A DNA stretch of 64,000 nt from Anderseniella sp963700735 (lineage in GTDB: Bacteria > Pseudomonadota > Alphaproteobacteria > Rhizobiales > Aestuariivirgaceae), in the NCBI GenBank assembly GCA_963700735.1, contig CAVOYR010000004.1, forward strand, positions 1 through 64,000, given 5' to 3'. Shown in pieces: positions 19,923 to 29,435 of this stretch. A model generated the notes under the pieces. It was given only the letters and a program-made list of their open reading frames with translations. It was not told where the DNA came from and did no database searches. Made by a program: the position numbers and the translations under genes. Every line of letters begins with the position of its first letter. Within the stretch, counting starts at the first letter, position 1.

Positions 19923-22472
19923 CTAGCCGGCCAGTACGCGGGTGGTGGGGAAGGTGATGTCCACGCGCGTGCCCTTGCGTGGTTCGCTGGAAATCGAGAA
20001 CTGCGCCCGGTTGGCTTCCACCAGCGCCTTGGTCAGTGGCAGGCCAAGCCCGGTGCCATGAACCTCGCGCCCCGAGGTCTCGATCCGGCTGAACGGTTCA
20101 AGCGCGGCGTTCAACTGGTCCTCGCTCATGCCGACGCCGGTGTCCGAGACAGACATGACGAGCTCGCCGTGGCCGGTCAGCCTTGCCGCGACGATCACCT
20201 GGCCGCCGGGATCGGTGAACTTGATGGCGTTCGACACCAGATTGAGCACCACCTGCTTCACCGACCGCTGGTCGGCCACCACGTGCGGCAGCGTGTCGGA
20301 AATCGACTTGCGCAGCACCACGCGCCCGCCGGTTGCCTCGTTCTGCATCAGCTTCAGGCAGCTGTCGATCACGGCACCCAGGTCGACCGAGGTGAAGTTC
20401 AGGTCCAGCTTTCCGGCTTCAACCTTGGACAGGTCGAGCAGGTCGTTGACCAGCGACAGCAGGTACTCGCCCGAGGTGTGAATGTCATTGGCATAGCCTT
20501 CGTAGCGTTCATTGCCCAGCTTGCCGAACTCGCCCTTTCGCATCACGTCGGAGAACCCGAGGATGGCGTTCAGCGGCGTGCGCAGCTCGTGGCTCATCCG
20601 CGCCAGGAACTCGGACTTTTGCCGGCTTGACGTCTCGGCCCGGTCGCGCGCCTGTCGCAGTTCGGCTTCGGTCTTCTTCCATTGGGTGATGTCGCGCAGC
20701 ACCGCGCAATGGGCCGATGCCGGGATGCCGGTGATGCGGGTGCCGATGCGCCGCATCGCCAGGAACAGCGGTACCTCGCCGCCATCCTTCATGCGCGCCG
20801 TCACCTCGCAGCCCGAGTTGAACAGGCTCGACAGGCCGCGCTCGCCAAGCGCTGCAACATAGTCGCGCACCGTCTTGGCCGATGGCTTGTCCATCAGCGA
20901 GGCGAATGGGGTGTCGATGACGCTTGCCGCATGCACGCCGAACAGCGCTTCTGCGCCAGCGCTCATGTAGGTGATGTCACCGTCGTCGGCCAGGAACACG
21001 ATGCCGTCGCTCGCGGTATCCAGGATCGAGAACAACTCGTCCACGTCGACCGGAGAAGACCGCTGGGCTTCTGCCGGGGCGGCTGTGAGAGCCGCAGTGT
21101 CGTGTGAGGCTGGGGCGGCATCTTCAGGAATGACGGGGACAACAGGATCAGGCGCAGCGCGGGTGTCAGTGGCCGTCTCTTGCTCGGCATCCACTGTTGC
21201 AGCAGAAGTTTCAGGCGCAGCCTGCGTCACGGAGGCCTGCTCGACCGCAGTCAGGATTGCCAGCGGCATGGCGCCGTCATTCCACGGGAAGGTGGATTTT
21301 TCAACGTGCATGGCGATGGCGATGCCGTCGGCATTCTCGATCATCGTCTCGCCCGAGGTCCCGTCGATGCCGGCAATTGCCGTGGCAATGCCGTGCCTGC
21401 CGACCATGGCGTCCTCGTGCTCGTAGCCGAGCAGGTGGGCGGCTGCACCGTTGGCGAAGATCAGCTTGCCGCTGCGATGTAGCACGACCGCCTTGGTGAC
21501 CCCGCCCAGCGCCTTGCGCACGATAGGGTTGACATCAAACCGGGTTGCCGGGGCAACGGGTACGGACTCGACGTCCGGCGCAGCGGCGGCCACGGGGGCG
21601 GGCTCCGGCGCCATGCCTGCAGCCTCAATGGCGGCGCGAATCTCGTTCAGCCTGGCGGCGGCCTCGGTCGCGGCATCGTCGCCGGGTTCGGCAGCAACGG
21701 CGGCTGTAGCCGGTACAACTGCAGGGGTTGCAACAACCGTTCCCTCGCGCTGCGCCATCCGCTCCAGAGCGCGTCGGTCGGTGATGTCGTCAAGCAACAG
21801 CGAAAAGCCGCGCGTCGTATCTTCGTTGCCCAGCCGTCGTGCCAGCAGGCGAAACTCGCGGGTTGAGAACCTGGTCTTCAGATCGGCCGTCACTGCGGCA
21901 ACACCGGCCCGCGCGGCACGGTCCAGCAGCTTCCTGGCTGTCTCATCGCCGCATATCCGGCCAAGCATGTCTGGAGCGGCACCACCCCAGATGCCGCGGG
22001 CCGCCTCATTGGCAAACTCGACAGATCCTTCCGGCGACAGCACCATCAAGGCTGTCGGCAGCGTTTCCAGCACCTGGGCACCGGCACTTCCGGCCGCTGC
22101 ATCCGATATTCCGTGACCGGCCATTGCCGACGGGTCTTCGCCAACCATCAGCAGCCCGCGCCGGCCGTCGGCCAGCGAGTGGACGTGCAGGGTGGCAGAG
22201 AACGGTTCAGCGCTCTCGGCTGCGGCAAAGCAGATCAGTTCCTGCCAGCTTTCGCCCCGCTGCACTTGCCCGGCCAGTTCGCGCACCCGGGCAACACCGG
22301 GGTCGCGTTCGTCGAACGGCATGTCGATCAGGTCATACAGGCTCTGGCAGCCGAAGAAGGCAACGCCCGGCGGGTTGGCCCAGACAACGCGCAGCCGGTC
22401 GCCGTCCCACAGCCAGGCAGGTGCACGCATGGCGTTCAGATCGTCCAGGTTTGGCGCGGTCTCTTCACTCAC
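19923..22472 (-). CDS. PAS-domain sensor histidine kinase, PdhS/PleC-like
   Basis: An 849-residue soluble histidine kinase with no membrane segment. The N-terminus has degenerate PAS-like regions (WDGDRLRVVWANPPGVAFFG near residue 22; a second near 140), then an Ala/Pro/Glu-rich linker, PAS-like parts near 335 and 510 (LFSILDTASDGIVFLADDGD), the H-box SHELRTPLNAILGFSDVM (His near 628), N-box NLVSNAIKFT, G1 DTGVGMS and G2 GTGLGLPL. The H-box context and the NERYEGYANDIH segment resemble the PdhS/PleC/DivJ kinases, which feed DivK and the CtrA pathway in rhizobia. The absence of a membrane anchor and the large size fit PdhS. A TTAACCAT CtrA half-site lies about 160 bases upstream. A general PAS kinase is the alternative. 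Confidence 0.85.
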   Translation of the reverse strand: MSEETAPNLDDLNAMRAPAWLWDGDRLRVVWANPPGVAFFGCQSLYDLIDMPFDERDPGVARVRELAGQVQRGESWQELICFAAAESAEPFSATLHVHSLADGRRGLLMVGEDPSAMAGHGISDAAAGSAGAQVLETLPTALMVLSPEGSVEFANEAARGIWGGAAPDMLGRICGDETARKLLDRAARAGVAAVTADLKTRFSTREFRLLARRLGNEDTTRGFSLLLDDITDRRALERMAQREGTVVATPAVVPATAAVAAEPGDDAATEAAARLNEIRAAIEAAGMAPEPAPVAAAAPDVESVPVAPATRFDVNPIVRKALGGVTKAVVLHRSGKLIFANGAAAHLLGYEHEDAMVGRHGIATAIAGIDGTSGETMIENADGIAIAMHVEKSTFPWNDGAMPLAILTAVEQASVTQAAPETSAATVDAEQETATDTRAAPDPVVPVIPEDAAPASHDTAALTAAPAEAQRSSPVDVDELFSILDTASDGIVFLADDGDITYMSAGAEALFGVHAASVIDTPFASLMDKPSAKTVRDYVAALGERGLSSLFNSGCEVTARMKDGGEVPLFLAMRRIGTRITGIPASAHCAVLRDITQWKKTEAELRQARDRAETSSRQKSEFLARMSHELRTPLNAILGFSDVMRKGEFGKLGNERYEGYANDIHTSGEYLLSLVNDLLDLSKVEAGKLDLNFTSVDLGAVIDSCLKLMQNEATGGRVVLRKSISDTLPHVVADQRSVKQVVLNLVSNAIKFTDPGGQVIVAARLTGHGELVMSVSDTGVGMSEDQLNAALEPFSRIETSGREVHGTGLGLPLTKALVEANRAQFSISSEPRKGTRVDITFPTTRVLAG

Positions 22473-22780
22473 AAGTCAATCCCCATCCGGTACAGGGCTC
22501 AACGGTCCCTTGCACCGGCTTTCCAGTTGCCGTGTTGATGACAGCCGGATTTCCCACCTTGATGCCGGAAGACCCGCTGGCCGCGTCTACCTGCAGTTTA
22601 GTCCGGTTGTGCCAATCCAGTCCACGGCCTTGTTAACCATCACCATGACATGGGTCGTGATTGCCCGTTTTGACACACCCGGCAGCTTCGCGCGTCCGTT
22701 GCCGGACCGGTACATTGCCGTCTTGCAAATCCTGCGCCGTCGGCATAGTTTGCCCGGCGCCTGAAAGGCCCTTTCAGTGT
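22473..22780. other. Spacer between histidine kinase start and tRNA-His
   Basis: About 308 bases with no supportable gene. It must hold the promoter of the histidine kinase (minus strand) and of tRNA-His (plus strand). The only motif I can point to is the TTAACCAT half-site at 22633-22640. Confidence 0.5.
22633..22640 (+). promoter_or_regulatory. CtrA-type half-site TTAACCAT
   Basis: An exact TTAACCAT, the usual half-site for CtrA in alphaproteobacteria, lies 161 bases upstream of the PdhS-like histidine kinase start. There is no second TTAA at the proper spacing. Chance occurrence is possible, since an 8-mer is expected about twice per 64 kb on both strands. Confidence 0.35.
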
Positions 22781-22857
22781 GCAGGCGTAGCTCAGTTGGT
22801 TAGAGCGCCGGATTGTGGATCCGGAGGTCGTTGGTTCGAACCCATCCGCCTGTACCA
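22781..22857 (+). tRNA. tRNA-His (anticodon GTG)
   Basis: Cloverleaf with acceptor GCAGGCG/CGCCTGT, D-stem GCTC/GAGC, anticodon stem CCGGA/TCCGG around TTGTGGA, T-arm with TTCGAAC, discriminator A73 and encoded CCA. The base before position 1 is T, not the G usual for tRNA-His. Position 1-72 is G-U, and the T-stem has one U-U mismatch. Lack of G-1 with A73 is known for a clade of alphaproteobacteria. Confidence 0.95.
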
Positions 22858-22998
22858 TTCCTCTCCCGAAACTGCGTCCCGAGACGTGCAGTCCGCATAC
22901 ATGCGAAAAGTCATGCTGCGTCGATGCTGGACATGACAGTCAATCCCGTCCTAGGCTTGCATCTTCACAATTGTGAGAACAGGGAGTGTAAGTCCAAA

Positions 22999-23970
22999 AT
23001 GAAGAACATTATCAAGTACGCACTGGCAACTGTGGCTGTTGCGGCCATGACTGTTGCAGGCAATGCCGCCGAGCAGCGCTTTGTGTCGATCGGCACCGGC
23101 GGCGTAACGGGCGTCTACTATCCGACCGGCGGCGCCATCTGCCGTCTGGTCAACAAGGATCGCAAGGATCATGGCATCCGCTGCTCGGTCGAGTCGACCG
23201 GCGGTTCGGTCTATAACGTCAACACCATCCGCACCGGCGAGCTCGAGTTCGGCGTGGCCCAGTCGGACGTCCAGGACAACGCCTACAAGGGCATCGGCAA
23301 GTTCGCCGAGGCAGGCGCCTTCGAAAAGCTGCGCTCGGTGTTCTCCGTTCACCCGGAGCCCTTCACCATCATCGGCCGAGCCGGCTCGGGCATCAAGGGC
23401 TTTGAGGACCTCAAGGGCAAGCGCGTCAACGTCGGCAACCCGGGTTCCGGCCAGCGCGACACCATGGAAGTCGTCATGGCAGCCTTCGGCATGAAGATGG
23501 AAGACTTTTCCCTCGCTGCCGAACTGAAGGGGTCTGAAATGGCCCAGGCGCTGTGCGACGGCAAGATCGACGTGATGATGTACACCGTCGGCCACCCGGC
23601 AGCTGCCATCACCGAAGCTGCAACAACCTGCGACATCGAGATGATCCCGGTTGAAGGCGCACCGATCGACAAGCTGGTTGCCGACAATGCGTACTACCGC
23701 AAGGCCACCGTGCCGGGCGGCATGTACAAGGGCAGCGCCAACGACACAGCCACCTTCGGCGTTGGCGCAACCTTCGTCAGCTCGGCCGACGTGCCGGAAG
23801 AGGTCGTCTACACGCTGGTCAAGGCCGTGTTTGACAACTTCGACGACTTCAAGAAGCTGCACCCGGCCTTCGCAAACCTGAAGGAAGCCGAAATGGTCAA
23901 GGACGGCCTGTCAGCCCCGCTGCATGCCGGTGCCGAGAAGTACTACAAGGAACGTGGCTGGATCCAGTAA
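22999..23970 (+). CDS. TAXI-type TRAP transporter solute-binding protein
   Basis: Periplasmic binding protein of 323 residues. A signal peptide (MKNIIKYALATVAVAAMTVA, cleaved at GNAAEQ) is followed by the TAXI-family start RFVSIGTGGVTGVYYPTGGA. Other family parts are STGGSVYNVNTIRTGELEFG, GKRVNVGNPGSGQRDTMEVV and the C-terminal LHAGAEKYYKERGWIQ. TAXI proteins deliver substrates, for example glutamate or other dicarboxylates or amino acids, to a fused TRAP permease; the substrate here is unknown. The start at 22999 is set by the signal peptide and AGGGAG upstream. A strong hairpin follows and then the permease gene, which is broken, so the protein may be left without its transporter. Confidence 0.93.
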   Translation: MKNIIKYALATVAVAAMTVAGNAAEQRFVSIGTGGVTGVYYPTGGAICRLVNKDRKDHGIRCSVESTGGSVYNVNTIRTGELEFGVAQSDVQDNAYKGIGKFAEAGAFEKLRSVFSVHPEPFTIIGRAGSGIKGFEDLKGKRVNVGNPGSGQRDTMEVVMAAFGMKMEDFSLAAELKGSEMAQALCDGKIDVMMYTVGHPAAAITEAATTCDIEMIPVEGAPIDKLVADNAYYRKATVPGGMYKGSANDTATFGVGATFVSSADVPEEVVYTLVKAVFDNFDDFKKLHPAFANLKEAEMVKDGLSAPLHAGAEKYYKERGWIQ

Positions 23971-23990
23971 TCTGCGTCCACAGCAAACGT

Positions 23991-24015
23991 GCGGGAGGCC
24001 ACACCGGCCTCCCGC
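23991..24015 (+). terminator. Intercistronic hairpin after the TAXI binding-protein gene
   Basis: A perfect 10-bp stem (GCGGGAGGCC / GGCCTCCCGC) with a 5-base loop lies 20 bases after the stop codon. No strict T run follows, so it is probably a partial terminator or mRNA-stabilising structure between binding protein and permease. Confidence 0.75.
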
Positions 24016-24124
24016 GCCAACAAATTGATTTATCTATTCTTTTGACAACTTTATTAGCCGGCGCAGACCGGAAAGCATGTGCAGTTTCCATTGCACGTGC
24101 CACGGGGCTCGAGGGGACATCACG

Positions 24125-26756
24125 ATGAGCACACAACCACAGACCAGCGCCCTGACCGCCGAGGAAATCGCTGCCTCCACCGATGTCGGCGGCCGCACCC
24201 TGACCGGCTCGCTTGGCCTGTTTGTGGCGCTGGTGGCGTTCATCTGGTCGTGCTTCCAGCTCTATACCGCCTCGGGCGTGCCCTATTATCTCACCGAGCT
24301 GACCGGCATGCCGTTCGTGTTCAACGAGGGCCAGACCCGCATTGTGCACCTCGCCTTCGCGCTGGCGCTGGCCATGTTCTCGTTTCCGCTGTTCAAGTCC
24401 GGCGCGCGTCACACCATCCCCTGGTACGACTGGCTGCTGGCCGCCGCCGGTGTGGCCGCCACGCTGTACCTGCTGGTGTTCCGCGACCAGATTGCGGCCC
24501 GCTCCGGCCTGCCGATCACCGCTGACCTGGTGGCGTCCGCCGTCGGCATGTCGATGCTGGCCGTCGCCGTGTACCGCTCGCTCGGCTTGCCGATGCTGGT
24601 CGTGGCATCTGTGTTCGTGCTCTACGTGTTCTTCGGCCACGTGTCGTGGCTGCCGGACGTTGTGCAGTGGAAGGGCGCGTCGTTCTCCAAGGCGCTCTGG
24701 CATTACTGGATGCAGACCGAAGGCGTGTTTGGCCTCGCCCTTGGCGTATCGGCCTCGATCATTTTCCTGTTCGTGCTGTTCGGCTCGCTGCTCGAAAAGG
24801 CAGGTGCCGGGAATTACTTCATCAAGCTGGCGTTCGGCCTGCTTGGCCACATGCGCGGTGGCCCCGCCAAGGCAGCCGTGGTCGCTTCTGCCATGTCCGG
24901 GCTTTATTCAGGTTCGTCGATCTCCAACGTCGTTACCACCGGCACGTTCACCATCCCGCTGATGAAGCGCACCGGCTTTTCGGCCGAGAAGGCAGGCGCG
25001 GTCGAGGTGGCGTCCTCCACCAATGGCCAGCTCACCCCGCCGGTGATGGGGGCTGCTGCCTTCCTGATCACCGAGTTCGTCGGCATCTCCTATCCGGAGC
25101 TGATGAAGAACGCCATCCTGCCGGCACTGATCTCGTACATCGCGCTCGTGTACATCGTCCATCTTGAGGCCATGAAGCTTGGCCTCGAAGGCCTCAAGCG
25201 GCCGCCCTCGCGCATGACGCTGGCACAGAAGCTGATGGGCGTGGTGTTCGGTTTCCTGCTCATGTGCGGGCTGGCGCTGTTCGTCAACTACGTGCTGGTC
25301 ATGGTCAAGGCAGGCCTTCCCCGGACATGACCGTCTGGGCAGGCGCCGGGCTGTTCCTGGTCGCCTACCTGGTGCTGGTCTGGATCGCGGCCAAGCGGCC
25401 CGACCTCGCCGTGGACGCTCCCGACGCACCCATGCTGGAGTTGCCCCGCCCGGGCGAGGTGGCGCTGACCGGCCTGCACTTCCTGCTGCCCATCGTGGTT
25501 CTGCTGTGGTGCATCCTGCATGAAGACCTGTCACCGGCCGCGTCTGCGTTCTGGGCCACGCTGGCGATGATCTTCGTCGTGCTGACCCAGCACACGCTGA
25601 AGTCGATCTTCCGCGGCACGCCCTATCTCGTCGCAGACCTGCAGCGCGGGGCGGTGGATTTCTGGAACGGCATGATCGCCGGTGCGCGCAACATGATCGC
25701 CATCGGCGTGGCGACCGGCGTCGCCGGCATCATCATCGGCTCCATCTCGCTGACCGGCTTCCACCAGGTCATCGGCGAACTGATCGAGTTCCTGTCCGGC
25801 GGTCAGCTCATGGTCATGCTGGTGCTGGTCGCGGTGATGAGCCTCATCCTCGGCATGGGTCTGCCGACCACCGCCAACTACATCGTGGTGTCGTCGCTGA
25901 TGGCCCCGGTGATCGTGTCGGTGGGGGCGCAATCGGGGCTGATCGTGCCGCTGGTTGCCGTCCACCTGTTCGTGTTCTATTTCGGCATCCTGGCCGACGA
26001 TACGCCGCACCGGTGGGGCTTGCCGCCTTTGCCGCAGCGGCCATATCCGGCGGTGACCCGATCAAGACCGGTATCCAGGGTTTTGCCTACGACATCCGCA
26101 CCGCATTGCTGCCGTTCCTGTTCATCTTCAACACCGAACTGCTGCTGATCAACGTCATCGCCGGCCAAGGCGGTGTTCGTGTTCGTGGTCGCCACGATCG
26201 CCATGATGCTGTTCGCCGCCGCCACGCAAGGCTTCTGGTTCGTGAAGAGTCGCAAGTGGGAATCCGCCGCACTCTTGCTGGTTGCACTCACCTTGTTCCG
26301 GCCCGGTTTCTGGCTTGACCAGGTGGTACCGCCCTATGACGAACGCCGGGGCATCGAGGCGGTTGAACTGGCCGCCAGCCAGCCTGCCGGCACGCCGTTG
26401 CGGCTGGTAATCGAGGGACCGGACTTCGATAACCCCGACAAGATCGTCAGCACCACCGTAATGGCCAACCTCGGCGCTGAAGGCGATGGCGTTTCGCGGC
26501 TTAACGATGCCGGGTTGATCGTGGCGCCGGAAGGCGACGTCGCCAAGCTGGAAGAACCGATTGCCGGCACGCCGTTCTTCACCCGCATGCGCATGTTCGA
26601 CTTCTACGCCGACAAGCCGGTTACCATTCCCGTGTCGAAATGCCGGCTGAGCGGATGCCCAAGGAAGTGTTCTACATTCCTGCCCTTCTCTTGCTAGGCC
26701 TGGTGTTCTGGTCGCAGCGCCGCCGTCGTCTTGTCCCTGTCGCAAAGCCCGCATGA
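24125..26756 (+). pseudogene. Fused TRAP transporter permease (TAXI type, DUF3394 tail), multiply frameshifted
   Basis: Starts MSTQPQTSALTAEEIAASTD at ATG 24125. It encodes the small (DctQ-like) and large (DctM-like) membrane parts in one protein of about 875 codons. Family parts are GSLLEKAGAGNYFIKLAFGL, YSGSSISNVVTTGTFTIPLM and LGMGLPTTANYIVVSSLM. The C-terminal soluble part (GTPLRLVIEGPDFDNPDK) matches the DUF3394 domain. The frame is broken near 25320, 26005, 26168 and 26640; the tail ends at TGA 26754-26756 directly before the next ATG. At the first break the stop overlaps an ATG as ATGA (25327-25330), so the two halves might still be translated in turn. The later breaks appear to involve other lengths (an extra CA, a missing 2 or 5 bases), unlike simple homopolymer errors. 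Between breaks there are no stops. Confidence 0.8.
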
Positions 26757-27996
26757 ATGAAAACAACATCCTTTCTGAACCAGCTGTGCGATGCCGCCAT
26801 CGCCGCTGCCCAGCCCGCTGTGTGCCTTCCCGCCCATCTGCCGCCAAGGCCGAAAGGGCGCACCATCGTGGTCGGCGCCGGCAAGGCGTCCGCGGCCATG
26901 GCCGCTGCCGTCGAGGCCAACTGGGATGGCCCGCTCGAGGGCCTGGTGCTGACGCGCTATGGCCATGGTGTGGCCTGCAGGCACATCGAGATCGTTGAAG
27001 CTTCGCACCCCGTGCCGGACAAGGCGGGGTTTGATGCCGCTGCCCGCATCCACCAGATGGTGATGGGCCTGAGTGCGGACGACCTCGTATTGTGCCTCAT
27101 TTCAGGTGGTGGATCAGCGCTTCTCACCGCTCCTGCTGCCGGCATCACGCTTGAAGAGAAGCAGGCCGTCAACAAGGCCCTGCTGGCCTGCGGCGCACCC
27201 ATCGGCGAAATGAACACGCTCAGAAAGCACCTGTCCGCCATCAAGGGCGGCAGGCTGGCCGCCGCCGCGCACCCGGCGACAGGTCGTGTCGCTGCTGATT
27301 TCGGATGTGCCGGGCGATGACCCGTCCACCGTGGCATCAGGCCCAACCGTGCCGGACCCGACCACGCGCGAGCAGGCCCTCGCCATCCTCGAGAAGTACC
27401 GGCTGGAGGTGGCAACCTCGGTGCGCGCCTTCCTCGCAACCGAAGCCTCCGAGACGCCCAAGCCCGGCTCGGCGGTTTTTGCCAACGCGGACACCCGCAT
27501 GATCGCCACGCCGAAACTGTCGATTGATGCCGCAGCCAAACTTGCCCGCGATGCCGGCTACACCGTCATCGACATGGGCGACGACCTCGAAGGTGAATCG
27601 CGCGAGGTCGGCGCCGCCCATGCCCGGCTGGCGCTTGAGACCAAGGGTCCCGCTGTCATCCTGTCCGGTGGTGAAACCACGGTGACGCTGAAGGGCAAGG
27701 GGCGTGGCGGCCGCAATGCCGAGTATGCGCTGGCGCTGGCCATTGGCCTTCAGGGAGCCGCGCACATTTCAGCCGTGGCAATCGATACCGATGGCATCGA
27801 CGGATCGGAAGACAATGCCGGTGCCCGCGTGCTGCCGGACGTGCTGGCGCGGGCCGCTGCAAAGGGCGTGGATGCTGAAGCCATGCTCGCCAACAACGAC
27901 GCCTATGGTTTCTTCGAGGCCACCGGCGACCTTGTGATGACCGGCCCGACGCTGACCAACGTCAACGACTTTCGCGCCATCGTGATAGAGGGCTGA
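26757..27996 (+). pseudogene. Glycerate 2-kinase (GckA/MOFRL family), one frameshift
   Basis: Starts directly after the permease stop. The first frame encodes the N-terminal domain with GRTIVVGAGKASAAMAAAVE and CLISGGGSALL, then LRKHLSAIKGGRLAAAAHPA. At about 27280 a single extra base shifts the frame; the continuation VVSLLISDVPGDDPSTVASG, the SGGETTVTLKGKGRGGRNAE motif of the MOFRL domain and the tail VNDFRAIVIEG follow in the next frame. The enzyme phosphorylates D-glycerate at position 2 with ATP. In sequence with the TRAP transporter it suggests uptake and use of a hydroxy acid or sugar acid. Full length (about 413 codons) apart from the shift. Confidence 0.85.
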
Positions 27997-27999
27997 CAA

Positions 28000-28064
28000 G
28001 CGCAACCCGGAAAGCGCAGTCCTCGCGAAAGCGGCGATCAAACCGGTTTTCGGACAAGTTGCGC
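28000..28064. repeat. RIME-like repeat with terminal inverted repeat at a convergent junction
   Basis: GCGCAAC (28000-28006) and GTTGCGC (28058-28064) flank a segment containing GCGATCAAACCGGTTTT. The core resembles the element at 19857-19910. The copy fills the 75 bases between two convergent genes and probably ends both transcripts. Confidence 0.6.
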
Positions 28065-28071
28065 GAGAACA

Positions 28072-29349
28072 TCATTCGTCCAGCATGGCGAGAGCGCGCG
28101 CAAAGAAGTCCTCTGCGCCGAAATTGCCCGACTTTAGCGTGATCGCAAACGGCTCACCGTCCCGCTGCGCAAAGCACCACGGCACACCCGGTGCCACTTC
28201 GCGGCCCACGCTCAGCCGGCCCGCACCCAGCGCCTGCATCACCGCGCCGGACGTTTCTCCGCCCGCCACCACGAACCGGCGCACGCCAAGCGCGAATGCC
28301 TCGGTTGCCAGCGCGGCCAGTGCCTGCTCGACAACCGCACCTGCGCGCACACGCCCAAGCTGGTGCTGGGCAGCAGCAACCTCGTCCGGCTCGGCGGTCG
28401 CATAGATCAGCTTGTCCGCCCCGGCAGGTTGCGCGGCCAGCCACCGGCGGGCTGCCTCCAGTGCGTTGCCGTCGGCAGCCAGGCCAACCGGGTCGAGCTT
28501 CAGGGACGCCGCCTGCGTACCGTATGCCTTGACCTGTGCCCGCGTCATTGCTGAACAACTGCCCGACAGCACGATCCGGCCTTGCGGTGTTATCGGGTGC
28601 GCGAAGGTTGTTGCTTCAGCCGCAAGTTCGCCGCGCTGTTCAAGCAAGCGCGGCATGTCCAGCGCCAGCGCACTGCCGCCGGTAACCAGCCTGAATGCCG
28701 ACACCGCCTCGGCAATCGTGGCGAGATCCTCCTGCACGATGGCGTCCGGCACCACGTGCATCACGCCAGCTGCGGCGAGTTCGTCCAGCCGCCGGGTAAT
28801 GGCTGCCGCACCGGCGCGCACCGTCGGCCAGCCGATGTGCCCTACGGTCCCGCGTACCTGCGGCGCCAGCAGTCGCATCAGGTTGGAATCCCGCATCGGC
28901 GTCAGCGGATGGTCGCGCATCGGGCTTTCAGCCAATGGCACGTCGCCCACGAACAGGTTGCCCATGTAGATCGTGCGTCCATTTTCGGGAAATGCCGGGC
29001 AGTAGATCGTCTGCTGCGCGCCGAGCCGCTGCATCAGGGCCTCCGCCACTGGACCGATGTTTCCGTCGGGCCGCGAATTGAACGTCGAGCAGTACTTCCA
29101 GTACAGTTGCCTGGCGCCCCGTTCGAGCAGCCAGTCCGCCGCCTTGCCGGTCATGGCAATGGCATCGGCAACCGGCTCGGTGCGGCACTTCAGGGCAATC
29201 ACCTCGAACGCCGCCGCCTCGTGCTCAGGCTCGTCATCAGGTGGTACGCCGATGCGCAGCGCCACCTTGTGCCCCGACCGCGCCAGGATGGCAGCAAGAT
29301 CGCTTGCCCCGGTAAAGTCATCGGCAATGCACCCCAGCACGATACTCAT
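28072..29349 (-). CDS. otnK: Four-carbon acid sugar kinase (OtnK-like)
   Basis: Encodes 425 residues starting MSIVLGCIADDFTGASDLA, the signature of the DUF1537 kinase family, which phosphorylates 3-oxo-tetronate, D-threonate or D-erythronate. Conserved parts are YWKYCSTFNSRPDGNIG, IYCPAFPENGRTIYMGNLF and the C-terminal ATP-binding VAGGETSGAVMQALG. The CSTF and PDGNIGP features favour the OtnK (3-oxo-tetronate 4-kinase) branch. The usual partners (OtnC aldolase, OtnI isomerase, dehydrogenase LtnD) are absent. It is intact, unlike the facing TRAP/glycerate-kinase/PfkB genes, and divergent from the PfkB gene. The start ATG 29349 is set by the family N-terminus. Confidence 0.85.
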   Translation of the reverse strand: MSIVLGCIADDFTGASDLAAILARSGHKVALRIGVPPDDEPEHEAAAFEVIALKCRTEPVADAIAMTGKAADWLLERGARQLYWKYCSTFNSRPDGNIGPVAEALMQRLGAQQTIYCPAFPENGRTIYMGNLFVGDVPLAESPMRDHPLTPMRDSNLMRLLAPQVRGTVGHIGWPTVRAGAAAITRRLDELAAAGVMHVVPDAIVQEDLATIAEAVSAFRLVTGGSALALDMPRLLEQRGELAAEATTFAHPITPQGRIVLSGSCSAMTRAQVKAYGTQAASLKLDPVGLAADGNALEAARRWLAAQPAGADKLIYATAEPDEVAAAQHQLGRVRAGAVVEQALAALATEAFALGVRRFVVAGGETSGAVMQALGAGRLSVGREVAPGVPWCFAQRDGEPFAITLKSGNFGAEDFFARALAMLDE

Positions 29350-29435
29350 TCTGCCTGCCTCTTGTCTGCGCAGTGGGCGCACGGCATGGTGCCGGGACCG
29401 CCCTTCTGATTGTTCACGGCAAAGCATACTCACTG

